From: Eretmocerus hayati
Lineage: Eukaryota > Arthropoda > Insecta > Hymenoptera > Aphelinidae
Direction of reading: 5' to 3'
DNA length: 64,000 nt
NCBI GenBank assembly: GCA_029851415.1
Contig: CM056743.1
Location: 79,750,186 to 79,814,185 of the forward strand
Numbering within the stretch: position 1 is the stretch's first letter; each line of letters begins with the position of its first letter. The notes below the pieces were generated by a model. The model made no database searches. It had not been told where the DNA came from and worked only from the letters and a program-made list of their open reading frames with translations. The position numbers and the translations under genes were made by a program. Below, piece by piece: positions 33,042-43,529 of this stretch.

Positions 33042-36000
33042 ATGGCAGGAGAAATATCTGCGAGGAACATCACCAAATTCAACGGGCAGAATTTCCAGTG
33101 TTGGAAATTCCAGATCCAATCAGCGCTGCTGGCAAACGATCTACTAAGAATCGTCACAGGGACAAGCACGAGGCCAGACAATGTCCCTGGCGCTGAGCCA
33201 CAAGCTGCCCTTGCGGCATGGGAGAAGGAAAACGCCAAAGCCATGTTTCTGCTATCATCTTCAATCGAACCGGAGCAGATGCAGTCACTCTTAGTATGTA
33301 CCACAGCCAAACAAATGTGGGATCGGCTTTTGTCGATTCATCAGCTACACTCAAACACGAACAAGCTACTGCTGAGCGAGCGGTACTACGAGTATAGGAT
33401 GGATCCAGCCGACTCTGTGGTGCAACACATCGCGAAAGTGCAGAACATGGCAGCACAGCTAATCGATCTAGGTGAAAACTTGGCTGATACTATGATAGTG
33501 GCGAAAATCCTGGCGTCACTACCGCCAAAGTACCGCCATGTTCGGTCCCACTGGAGTAGCATGGACCCAACTCGGCAGACCGTCGAGTACTTGCAGCAAA
33601 AATTGATCGAGGAAGAAGCTCTTTTAAATGCTGAGAACGAGGAGGTAATCGCTCTCGCGGCAACGATAAAGAAAACAACGGTCAGCGATAAGAATGAAAA
33701 AGGCGGCAAACCGAAACAAAATGGAAGACGAGGCAAGAAACAACGTAAGTCAGTACATCCGAATCTCAAGTGCTATATTTGCGACGAGAAGCATTACGCT
33801 CGAGATTGCCCTCAGCGCAAGAGAAGCGACGATTCAAAATCGGGGGGAGGGACCGCCGGTAGCAACAATGGCGGAGACTGCGCGCTCACAGTCACGTGTG
33901 AGGCAAAGTCGGAGCATCGCGAGCAAGGCGATCCGCAGGCAAGTGGCGATTACTGGTACCCCCCCGAAGGCCAGATAAAGAAACTACTGAGCGTAAACCA
34001 GAAGCTGGCTTGGTTCAGCGACAGTGCCGCATCTGCGCACATGAGCCCCCACAGAGAGTGGTTCATCGAGTATCGTCCGAGGAGGGATGGTAGCACTGTC
34101 GTGCTCGGTGATGGCAGCGAAACTCCGGTAGCCGGCGAGGGCACCGTAGCAGTTGACAGGTTGGTGAACGGCGAGTGGGTGGCGGCGCGCATCAAGAACG
34201 TGCTGCACGTGCCTGCTCTCAACAAAAACCTGTACTCTGTTGGTCAGGGTACGGCCAATGGAATCGGCCTGTGGTTCAAGGGTCGATTTGTGTTTTTTCT
34301 GCGTGATTCAGATGTGATCGCAGTAGGAGTGAAGCAGAGCAACGCGATCTATCGCTTGTTCTGGCAGCAGTCATGCGCTGTTCAACACGAAGCCAATGCT
34401 GTCACTGCCGATCTGAAAACCTGGCATGAGCGGCTGGGACATCTACACGTAGCCGCGTTGAAACACATCACCTCGAACAATCTGGTAAGTGGCGTGTCTG
34501 TCTCGGGAGCAGACGAATTTTTTTGTGAAGGATGCCAGCTGGGCAAATCACACAGACAGCCATTCAACAAAGATGTAGCGAGGAAAACGCTACCAGGCGA
34601 GATGGTGCACAGTGACGTGTGTGGACCCATGCAAGAGCCGTCTCTGAGAGGAGCTCGTTATTATGTCCTTTTCAAGGATGACGCCACAGGATACCGGCAC
34701 GTTTACTTTATCAAGCACAAATCGGATGTGCTCGAAAAGTTCAAGCTCTTCGAAAAAGAGTCGAAGAACCTCAGTGGGAGGACAATAAAATTCTTCAGAT
34801 GCGACAACGGAGGAGAATACACCAGCGATGATTTCAAGGCCTATCTGCAGTCATTAGGTATCGTGCTGGAGTACACTGCTCCTTACACTCCGGAGCAGAA
34901 TGGCAAAGCAGAAAGAGAAAACAGAACAATCATAGAGTGTGCACGCACTCTATTACAGGCCAAAGAACTCCCCGCTTATTTGTGGGCGGAAGCAGTGAAC
35001 ACAGCAGTCTATTTGTTGAATAGAATCTCCAGCCCCTCCACCGATAGAAGCAAAACGTCGTATGAATTGTGGACGAAGAGGAAGCCGGATCTGAGTCATG
35101 TCAGAACGTTTGGCGCCGAGGCATTCCAGCATGTACCAAAACAGCTGACAAGAAAGCTCGATGCAAAAGCAACCAAGGTGATCCTGGTTGGATATGAGGG
35201 CGAGTCCTCCAACTACAGGCTATTCAATCAAGATACAAGGAAGGTAACGGTATCTAGAAATGTGACCTTCAACGAAAAAACTGGCGATGCAAAATCTAGC
35301 ACTGACCGCTCGAATGAGTTCGACCTGACTCTCCCAGCCGCTGCGAGAAACGACGAGCACCAGGGTATATTGGATCACCCACACGACCCTGGAATCGTCG
35401 TAGAGCAGGCGGACCTTGATGTTCGTGCGAATGATGGTGCGAGAGGCGAAAGAGCCGAATCCCCTCCACCAGCACGACAGCTCAGGAACAGAGCTCTACT
35501 GAGACGCCCCGCCAGGTATGCTCTAAATTATGCGGTTGTCAATGTACCCACAACTCGCAAAGATGCCCTGAGTGGCCCCCATGCAGAGCAGTGGGAAAAG
35601 GCCATCAAGAAGGAAATTGAGGCACACGAGGTCAACCAAACTTGGAAACTTGTGCCTAGAACACCAGACATGAGAACAATAGACTCCAAGTGGGTGTTCA
35701 AAATACTTGATCCTGAGAGTGAAGTTCCAGTTTTCAAGGCCCGCTTGTGTGCAAGAGGCTTCATGCAACAAGAGGGCATAGACTATACAGAGACTTTTTC
35801 ACCAGTCGTCAGGTACGACTCCCTTCGTCTGCTGCTGGCTCACATCGCTCAAGAAGACCTGGAGATGCTGACATTTGACGTCTGCACTGCGTTCCTGTAC
35901 GGGGACCTTGATGAGCAAATCTACATGGAAGTGCCAGAAGGCGTTAGTGAAGTGAATAGTGAAGAGTTTGTATGTCTGCTGTTGAAATCTCTGTATGGGT

Positions 36001-37106
36001 TGAAACAAGCACCCAGGTGTTGGAATAAGAGAGTTAAAAGATTCCTGAAGAAATTCAATTTCAAAGAAAGTAGTGGTGATAAATGTATTTTCATCGGTGA
36101 GGTTGAAAATTGTATTGTCTACTTGGCATTGTTTGTTGACGATGGACTATTGGCATGCAAAAATAAGAAAATCCTAAACTTAATTCTTGCTGAAATGAGA
36201 AAAGAGTTTTCCATCACTACTGGGGATGCCAGTTATTTTGTTGGCATGCAGATCAGTCGCAATCGTACTAACAAAGCCTTGTCTATCAGTCAGAATGTGT
36301 ATGTGAAAATGATTCTTGAGAAATTTGGCATGCTCGGTGCTAAAAGTGTATGTGTCCCAGCTGACCCAAATATAAATCTACATTCTGTTAACCCTGAGTG
36401 TGAATCTGAATGTGCAGTTCCTTATAGAGAACTTGTTGGTTCCCTTATGTTTTTGGCAATGGTCTCCAGACCTGATATTGCTTATTCGGTTAGCATCCTA
36501 AGCAGATTCATGAACAACTTTGATCAAAACCATTGGCGTGCAGCCAAGCGAGTGCTTGCTTACTTGATTAACACTGTAGATTATGGAGTTTGCTACACTG
36601 GTATGGATGAATGTGAGTTGATTGGTTATTCTGATGCTGATTTTGCAAATGATTTAGATACCAGAAGGTCCACTACTGGATATGTATTCTGTATAAATGG
36701 TGGTGCAGTTACATGGTCCTCTCAGCGACAAAAGCTTGTAGTACTCAGTACTACTGAAGCAGAATATGTTGCTGCTTCAACTGCCAGCCAAGAGGTAAAA
36801 TGGTTGCTGAAACTAGTGAGTGATATAAAGTGTCAAGACATTACAGGTGTAACATTGTGTGTGGATAACCAAAGTGCCATCAAGCTTGTTAAGAATTCTG
36901 AGTTCCATAAAAGAACCAAGCATATTGACACTCGCTACCATTTTATTAGAGATATGTATGAGTCTGGTGAGCTGAAACTGAAGTATGTGCCATCTGCTAT
37001 TCAACTGGCAGATTTGTTTACCAAAGCTCTTCCTAGAGACAAATTCATGAGCATGAGAGAGAACCTTGGTATGATTTCTATGGGTGAGATCTTGAGTAAA
37101 TTCTAG
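33042..37106 (+). CDS. Copia gag-pol polyprotein
   Basis: From the ATG at 33042 the protein has 1354 residues and begins MAGEISARNITKFNG. A few in-frame codons lie upstream, but they contain no ATG. Order: copia-type gag; zinc knuckle CYICDEKHYARDC (244-256), one residue shorter than CX2CX4HX4C; aspartic protease FSDSAASAHM (D327); integrase zinc motif (H462-C498) and DDE triad (D525 in MVHSDVCGP, D588 in FRCDNGGEY, E624 in NGKAERENRT); RT with D946 (FDVCTAFLYG) and LFVDDGLL (1032-1034); RNase H with YSDADFAN (D1198), STTEAEYVA (E1239) and CVDNQSAIK (D1275). It makes virus-like particles, copies the element's RNA and integrates it. The first half is GC-rich and the last third distinctly AT-richer. 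No break is visible. Confidence 0.97.
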   Translation: MAGEISARNITKFNGQNFQCWKFQIQSALLANDLLRIVTGTSTRPDNVPGAEPQAALAAWEKENAKAMFLLSSSIEPEQMQSLLVCTTAKQMWDRLLSIHQLHSNTNKLLLSERYYEYRMDPADSVVQHIAKVQNMAAQLIDLGENLADTMIVAKILASLPPKYRHVRSHWSSMDPTRQTVEYLQQKLIEEEALLNAENEEVIALAATIKKTTVSDKNEKGGKPKQNGRRGKKQRKSVHPNLKCYICDEKHYARDCPQRKRSDDSKSGGGTAGSNNGGDCALTVTCEAKSEHREQGDPQASGDYWYPPEGQIKKLLSVNQKLAWFSDSAASAHMSPHREWFIEYRPRRDGSTVVLGDGSETPVAGEGTVAVDRLVNGEWVAARIKNVLHVPALNKNLYSVGQGTANGIGLWFKGRFVFFLRDSDVIAVGVKQSNAIYRLFWQQSCAVQHEANAVTADLKTWHERLGHLHVAALKHITSNNLVSGVSVSGADEFFCEGCQLGKSHRQPFNKDVARKTLPGEMVHSDVCGPMQEPSLRGARYYVLFKDDATGYRHVYFIKHKSDVLEKFKLFEKESKNLSGRTIKFFRCDNGGEYTSDDFKAYLQSLGIVLEYTAPYTPEQNGKAERENRTIIECARTLLQAKELPAYLWAEAVNTAVYLLNRISSPSTDRSKTSYELWTKRKPDLSHVRTFGAEAFQHVPKQLTRKLDAKATKVILVGYEGESSNYRLFNQDTRKVTVSRNVTFNEKTGDAKSSTDRSNEFDLTLPAAARNDEHQGILDHPHDPGIVVEQADLDVRANDGARGERAESPPPARQLRNRALLRRPARYALNYAVVNVPTTRKDALSGPHAEQWEKAIKKEIEAHEVNQTWKLVPRTPDMRTIDSKWVFKILDPESEVPVFKARLCARGFMQQEGIDYTETFSPVVRYDSLRLLLAHIAQEDLEMLTFDVCTAFLYGDLDEQIYMEVPEGVSEVNSEEFVCLLLKSLYGLKQAPRCWNKRVKRFLKKFNFKESSGDKCIFIGEVENCIVYLALFVDDGLLACKNKKILNLILAEMRKEFSITTGDASYFVGMQISRNRTNKALSISQNVYVKMILEKFGMLGAKSVCVPADPNINLHSVNPECESECAVPYRELVGSLMFLAMVSRPDIAYSVSILSRFMNNFDQNHWRAAKRVLAYLINTVDYGVCYTGMDECELIGYSDADFANDLDTRRSTTGYVFCINGGAVTWSSQRQKLVVLSTTEAEYVAASTASQEVKWLLKLVSDIKCQDITGVTLCVDNQSAIKLVKNSEFHKRTKHIDTRYHFIRDMYESGELKLKYVPSAIQLADLFTKALPRDKFMSMRENLGMISMGEILSKF

Positions 37107-37130
37107 TATGCCTCTGGGTGTGTGGTTTGA

Positions 37131-37145
37131 GAAAAGAGGCGGAAG
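37131..37145 (+). promoter_or_regulatory. Copia polypurine tract
   Basis: GAAAAGAGGCGGAAG abuts the 3' LTR. Confidence 0.85.
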
Positions 37146-37552
37146 TGTTGAGTATGTGTCTTTTCTTAACAACAATGATCCAAAAGTGACATCCCATGTG
37201 TGCATGTAGCATGACAGAATGTCTTCTGCTCTCTACTCAAAGTCGGTATGAATGGTCAGCAAAGTTATCGTCCCAGCCTAATCACCGGCAGCATGACCGG
37301 CTGTATGCATGTGTGTATGCAGTGCTGCCTAACTTCGGGCTGCACAGTACCGGACGCTGCCCCTCGCGCGTGTCTGGTAGTTAGTCGTTCTGAGACAGTC
37401 GCCTAGTGCTGTCTACGTAGAACTTGCCGTTAAGCTCTTCTGTAACTCTTTTGTACTTTATCAGTTTGACCAAATAAACGATTCCAATCAAGAGTACCTC
37501 TAATCGAGATTCTCCATAATTCCTCTCACTCTCCACGGTGCTCGTAATAACA
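37146..37552 (+). repeat. 3' LTR of copia
   Basis: 407 bp, identical to the 5' LTR except at 37276. It has a poly(A) signal AATAAA at 37473. It is followed by the CGTAG duplication. Confidence 0.96.
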
Positions 37553-38562
37553 CGTAGTCGACATTGAAAATCAAAAAAAATTCTTCTTCAGTGGATCACC
37601 TACAACTTTGACGGGAAAGGTCGGGTCTCAAAAATTCTGACGGGATCTTGTGGATTATTTAAAAATCTCAAAATTTGGTGCCCTGTAAAATTTTTGTACG
37701 ACCCTTCCCGTCTGACTTACGAGCTCCGAAAGGAAACTTTGTATCAACATAGGGTGCTTATGGAGATTCCGAAGCTGGTACCTATTTCGTCGTCTTGCTC
37801 TATTTTTTTTTGCAAAAACTCATGGAAAAAATATCACGCCACATGATTTTGACGTAAAATGATCTCATCTTCCAGAATAATTTATGAGATTTTGTCTCAA
37901 ATATAATATGGAAGGCGGAAACATGGAATAAATCAAATTTCATAACAAAACTCGGAAAATTGTTGTCACCTCAAATTTGAGACAAAATCTGATAGATTAT
38001 TCTGGAAGATGAGATCATTCTACGTTAAAATTATGTAGCGTGATATTTTTTTGATGAGTTTCCGCACTAGAGTAAAGCAAGACGAAACGAAATAGGTACC
38101 AGCTTCGGGATTCCCATAAGCACCCTATGTTAATACAAAGTTTTCCTTCGGAGCTCGTAAGTCAGACGGGAAGGGTCGTACGCAAATTTTACAAGGGACC
38201 AAATGTTTAGATTCTTGAACGATCTATAAGATCCCGTGAGATTTTTTGTGATCCGACCTTTCCCGTCAAAGTTGTAGGTGATCCACTGAAGAAGAATTTC
38301 TTTTGATTTTCAATGTCGACTACGGGCACTCAAGAAGCACTTGAAAAATATTTGAAACACATGAATCGATAGATTTTTTCGTGATCATCAAGATCCTTTC
38401 CTCAAAATTCCCATACGATGGAGGGATTCGAAGTTATCATGGATTTAGTGAGTCCTTGCATGATCCATTAATTTTGGAAGGTGCTGTACATTAACAGCTG
38501 ATAGGGGTATAAGAGCTTTGGCACATGATCCGATTGGTGCGCTACGGCTGTGGGACATCTCA

Positions 38563-40800
38563 AATTCTAGACCTCGACTACGATAGGTGCCCATTCAGTT
38601 TCTGCAAATAGAAAGTCTTATGTGGCAAAAGCTGCACGTTCAGTATGGAGTTCAATGTTAGTACCCCCTATGAGCTATGCTAGGACACATGTCAACTTAT
38701 GAAAGTCGAGTTATGAAACGCGCGGAAGCGTTTTCGCGCATTTCCCGGACCAAGTTTGAGTTTTTCGGGAAATTTGTGACGACCTTTTTTCTAGGAATCT
38801 GTGTTCTACAATTTTGGTCCACTAAAATTGTCTACCAAACTGCATATTTCCCGACTTTTCTGCAAAAAACCACAATTTCGCGCGAAAAATTGTCAATATT
38901 AAATACGCTGCAAAACGACATTTGCAGAATGCTTCCTCGTTTCTTGTTAACCGTTTAATCATTTAAACCATGAAAACTTGTATCGATTAATTTTTTATAT
39001 TCATTCGAATTCGAATCAAATTTTTTGTCATTAACTGTTATTATCGGATATAATTTTTCCACCTTTGTGATAACAATCATAAACCTTATATTCATATCAA
39101 TTATACTCGCATGGGGATTCACTTATCACTCCAGATTCTATTATTTCCAATAAACGACTACGCATTAATTTTGTAGTGAGAGAAAATTCCAAATTGAAGT
39201 GAGGAATATTTCTGGGTTGAATTTGGATCTAAAACTGATTCTTGAAAGCAACAGGGCCCATGGAACGAGAAAGTTGAATCACGACTCAGAATCTCCAAAA
39301 GATCCACGAATGGCCTTTGTAAGATTACAAGTATCGTGGAACTAGAAATTGAAAAGTTACTTTTCTTGAAAAAGGAAACTATGATCGAAATTCCGTATTG
39401 TTTAATCTATTTAGAATGGAAAGAGATATTTCAAGTCGATCACAGGAAGGTTTATATGTTCATAATTGAGTGCTGGAGCGTTTGGACAAATATGTTTCAA
39501 TAATGATTCTCAATCTATTCTAATCGATTTTTCTTGATACACGGACTATAAGGAGTGAGGAGCTGACATTGAAATGGGGACATCACTGATACATTGAGAA
39601 CAAATCCTGGAATTCTTATGGACATTGGTGAAAGGGTTTAGGAGAGATACGATGATAATGAGAAAACAACATCCATACACATATACATATGGACACACAC
39701 AAGGTTTACTTTTAAATAATTCTCTGACTGTGCTATGTAATCGGAAATGGATGTATAGGGGTACCATTTGATAGATCTTGGCAAGTAGAATGAAGTAAAT
39801 CAATGTCTGTTTAGGTATGGATTGAGCTGGAGGGTCAAAAAAGGGAGTTCAAAATTTTTTCATGAAGAAATTTGAAGACGAAAAGTGAAATTCATATATA
39901 AACGACTACTCTTATCAATATGGATCGGCAGGTAATCGTCAAAAATGACTGGGCCCACCGCCCAAGGAAGATGAATAATGTGTCAAATTTTCAGAGAGAT
40001 TCATATAGGCGTTGGCCAAATTTCGAGTGACATAGAACGTGAAATAAAAAAATTCAATTTGAAAAAATGAAAATTTATATCAAATCTCCATATTAACCAA
40101 TCTCTTTAGATCGATCAAGGAATACTTGGACAACAATGAGTGATCGTTTATATTGAGAATCGGAGTGTTAGAACACTTGGACCATTAGAGTCTGAAAATG
40201 GTGTTGAAATTTAGGCAATCAGTTGAACGTGGGAAAGGCAGTTTTCCTATCTCGTACTGCAGTTTACTGCGGCGTGGTAGGGGAGAACGCTCCCCATTGG
40301 CGCTCTATAAGCGCTCGCGCGCGTCGCTTATACGGCGTCGGGCGGACTCAATCATCAAGTTTGTAGGCATTAGAAATCAGTAAAAGAATGCCGCAAACAC
40401 TATTTATTAATGTATTTTTTCACGCAGAACTCGAATCCATCAATGATTCTTGCCTTGACATCGATCCAAGTCCAGAATTTGGGGATTTAGGGGAAAGAAA
40501 GCGAACTAAGAAAACTGCGTGAAATAACTGATATCTTTGAGCAACTAGATATCATGCTCTGGTTCATTTTTCGATGAGAGAAAAGCGTATAAAAATCTCT
40601 ACATGAATAAGTTCGTATGACGATTCGAGTCTGAATAAAAAATATGTACTTAAATCGAGCAGGTTTTTCAGTTTATCATACCCGAAAATCGATGGAATTA
40701 TAGCAGTACTATTCAGAAGAATAATTGGAAACACGAGCCATATTCAAAACTCAAGCACCCCGTGGGAAGCTGATGAGCATATGTAACATTTGATTACTTC
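38563..40800. other. No gene recognised
   Basis: AT-rich sequence with only short open frames. A GC-rich patch at about 40270-40340 contains several GCGCTC/GCGCGC words and a short purine-rich run, but no recognisable feature. Confidence 0.5.
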
Positions 40801-40806
40801 ACCATA

Positions 40807-40892
40807 ACCGATCGAGTGGTCGAGTGGAACTATTACGGACTAGTGATCAAGAGGTCGTGGGTTCGAATCGTGGGATTTCCTTTTTTTTTTTT
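40807..40892 (+). tRNA. tRNA-like sequence, probable SINE head or pseudogene
   Basis: An A-box-like TGGTCGAGTGG (40817-40827) and a B-box-like GGTTCGAATCG (about 40859-40870) are spaced as in a tRNA gene and followed by a 12 nt T-run at 40881-40892, a good Pol III terminator. The T-arm does not close, because the sequence after the loop is CGTGG rather than CCACG, and I cannot fold an acceptor stem. A functional tRNA is unlikely; a Pol III-transcribed relic is the better call. Confidence 0.45.
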
Positions 40893-41736
40893 CATAAAGT
40901 AATTTCCAAAATACATACCGCGAATAATTTTTCTCTTTTGATTTTTTAAAATTCGAATATATCATGAATCTTTGCGTGGAATATTTTTATCCTGGAAAGT
41001 TTTTACCATACTTTCCGTCGACTAGAAATCATGAATGTGAATACATACTCCTAAATTTTCGTCGGTGGATGTCATTTTTTCGATTTTTCCATTTAAATGA
41101 TAAGTAAGAGATATTTTCTTTTGTAGTTTTTCGTTTTTCCGTGATAGGTCGGAAGGGATAAATTTTATCGAGAAGAATAATTTTTTGTAGATTTTCTAAA
41201 AGTGTACAAAATTGTGTGCTCGCATATATGAGGAAATCGTATCCACTTTGGGTCACAGGAAAAAGGTCCAGGATTAAATGCAAGGATTTACCAAGTTCCA
41301 GCGGTATTTTTCATTTGGCTGAGAATCTCACAGCGGCTGTCCTTCATTCCTGGATGAACGTGAACATATAATCTTGAGAATTTCTGAAGAATATACAAGA
41401 AATTTATTCTACACATTTTTCGATAAAAGTCATCCCCTCCGACTTACTACAGGATAACCATGAAACAGACGAGGAACCACGAAAGACCCCATTTTTCAAC
41501 TATCATATATAATAGAAAAATCTAAAGAATAACCTTATTGTGAAATCCACAAACGAAAAACTTCTATCCTTCTCGGGAAATGATCCCCGGGTACCTAGAA
41601 TCCTATCCCACAGGAATTTTTCTCCTCAAACCTACATCGTGCTGGCTATTTCTACCCATATCCGACCATTCTCGTCAATTTTCCCGCAGATTTTCCAACA
41701 GCAAGTCGATAGATGGATAGCTATTCGATTCTCGAT
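40893..41736. other. No gene recognised
   Basis: AT-rich sequence. I see no coding or structured element I can support. Confidence 0.5.
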
Positions 41737-43525
41737 CTATATGATATATGAGATATTTCGTTTGGTGGAATGATGAAAATTATACCCTCGCTTTGTTTCA
41801 ATATATGATGGGGAGAACGGCCGAATTGCGAGGCATTCCTCATCGAAGCAAGATTTCTTGACAGAAGTTCCGTCACTCTGATTGTCTGAGGAACATACAT
41901 CCCCTATAGACCCACAGAGCCATCGGGAACATATCAAGAACCCAACTCCAATATCTTTATCAGTCTCACATGCAGAGCTGATGGTAGTTTCCATCCTTGT
42001 CTCTACACTGTACTGAATTATTCAAACAGTGGAAAAGATGTGTGATATTAAGTGCGTGTTTCGCCCTGGTCTCTCTGTTGGGCTCGTCAGTGAGACAAAG
42101 AGAGACCTGTCTCAGACACTATTGTAAATCGGGTGGTTTGACATCAGGTTGAAGAAGGATTAACATTGAAATTTTTGTAAAACAACCATAAATTAAGGTA
42201 GCCATCTAGTGATGAAGACACGAAGCATATGTTAAGCTTCGTATGGTAAACGACTTTATACGGCCTCATGTCGTTTGGTGGAATAATGAAAATTATACCC
42301 TCGCTTTGTTTCAATATATGATGGGGAGAACGGCCGAATTGCGAGGCATTCCTCATCGAAGCAAGATTTCTTGACAGAAGTTCCGTCACTCTGATTGTCT
42401 GAGGAACATACATCCCCTATAGACCCACAGAGCCATTGGGAACATATCAAGAACCCAACTCCAATATCTTTATCAGTCTCACATGCAGAGCTGATGGTAG
42501 TTTCCATCCTTGTCTCTACACTGTACTGAATTATTCAAACAGTGGGAAAGATGTGTGATATTAAGTGCGTGTTTCGCCCTGGTCTCTCTCTTGGGCTCGT
42601 CAGTGAGACAAAGAGAGACCTGTCTCAGACACTATTGTAAATCGGGTGGTTTGACATCAGGTTGAAGAAGGATTAACATTGAAATTTTTGTAAAACAACC
42701 ATAAATTGAGGTAGCCATCTAGTGATGAAGACACGAAGCATATGTTAAGCTTCGTATGGTAAACGACTTTATACGGCCTCATGTCGTTTGGTGGAATAAT
42801 GAAAATTATACCCTCGCTTTGTTTCAATATATGATGGGGAGAACAGCCGAATTGCGAGGCATTCCTCATCGAAGCAAGATTTCTTGACAGAAGTTCCGTC
42901 ACTCTGATTGTCTGAGGAACATACATCCCCTATAGACTCACAGAGCCATCGGGAACATATCAAGAACCCAACTCCAATATCTTCATCAGTCTCACATGCA
43001 GAGCTGATGGTAGTTTTCATCCTCGTCTCTACACTGTACTGAATTATTCAAACAGTGAAAAAGATGTGTGATATTAAGTGTGTATTTCGCTCTGGTCTCT
43101 CTCTTGGGCTCGTCAGTGAGACGAAGAGAGACCTGTCTCAGACACTATTGTAAATCGGGTGGGTTGACGCCAGGTTAAAGAAGGGTTGACATTGAAATTT
43201 TTGTTAAACAACCATAAATTAAGGTAGCCATGTCGTGATGAAGACACGAAGCAGATGTTAAGCTTCGTATGGTAAACGACTTTATACGGCCTCATGTCGT
43301 TTGGTGGAATAATGAAAATTATACCCTCGCTTTGTTCCAATATATGATGGGGAGAACGGCCGAATTGCGAGGCATTCCTCATCGAAGCAAGATTTCTTGA
43401 CAGAAGTTCCGTCACTCTGATTGTCTGGGGAACATACATCCCCTGTAGAGCCTCAGAGCCATCGGGAACATATCGCATATAATGCCTCGCAATTCGGTCG
43501 TTCTCCCCATCATATACGAGATATT
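41737..43525. repeat. 513 bp tandem repeat, ~3.5 copies
   Basis: A unit starting CGTTTGGTGGAATRATGAAAA begins near 41758, 42271, 42784 and 43297, each 513 bp apart and differing by a few percent. The period is divisible by three, so the same minus-strand frames (83-89 codons) recur in each copy, but no known domain appears. Each unit has a small hairpin, GGTCTCTCT...AGAGAGACC. The right end (about 43470-43510) is an inverted copy of the unit's start (GCCTCGCAATTCGG...CATATA). I regard it as a non-coding or mobile-element-derived array. Confidence 0.85.
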
Positions 43526-43529
43526 TCAT

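Larger units (their letters stand above)
32447..37552 (+). mobile_element. Intact Ty1/copia LTR retrotransposon
   Basis: The 5106 bp element has 407 bp LTRs differing at a single position (A at 32577, G at 37276) and a perfect CGTAG target duplication at 32442-32446 and 37553-37557. It has an initiator-tRNA-type primer site, a polypurine tract and one uninterrupted gag-pol frame. All signs point to a very recent insertion and a potentially autonomous copy. Confidence 0.97.
32280..38486. mobile_element. F3 copy 2: TA-flanked foldback hosting copia
   Basis: Ends CAGTACCTTCC and inverted CAGCACCTTCC are flanked by TA at 32278-32279 and 38487-38488. Removing the copia insertion (and one CGTAG) leaves about 1.1 kb. 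This matches copy 1 at 6770-18172 and shows the uninterrupted target of the BEL insertion (TTCAGTGGATCACC near 37589). It has no coding capacity. Confidence 0.9.
32157..38562. repeat. F6: probable inverted-repeat element hosting F3 copy 2
   Basis: GAGATGTCC...AAGCTCTTATACCCCTA on the left (about 32157-32245) has an inverted counterpart at about 38505-38562 (AGGGGTATAAGAGCTTTGGC...GGGACATCTC). The arms are short and diverged, so the boundaries and class are uncertain. Confidence 0.45.
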
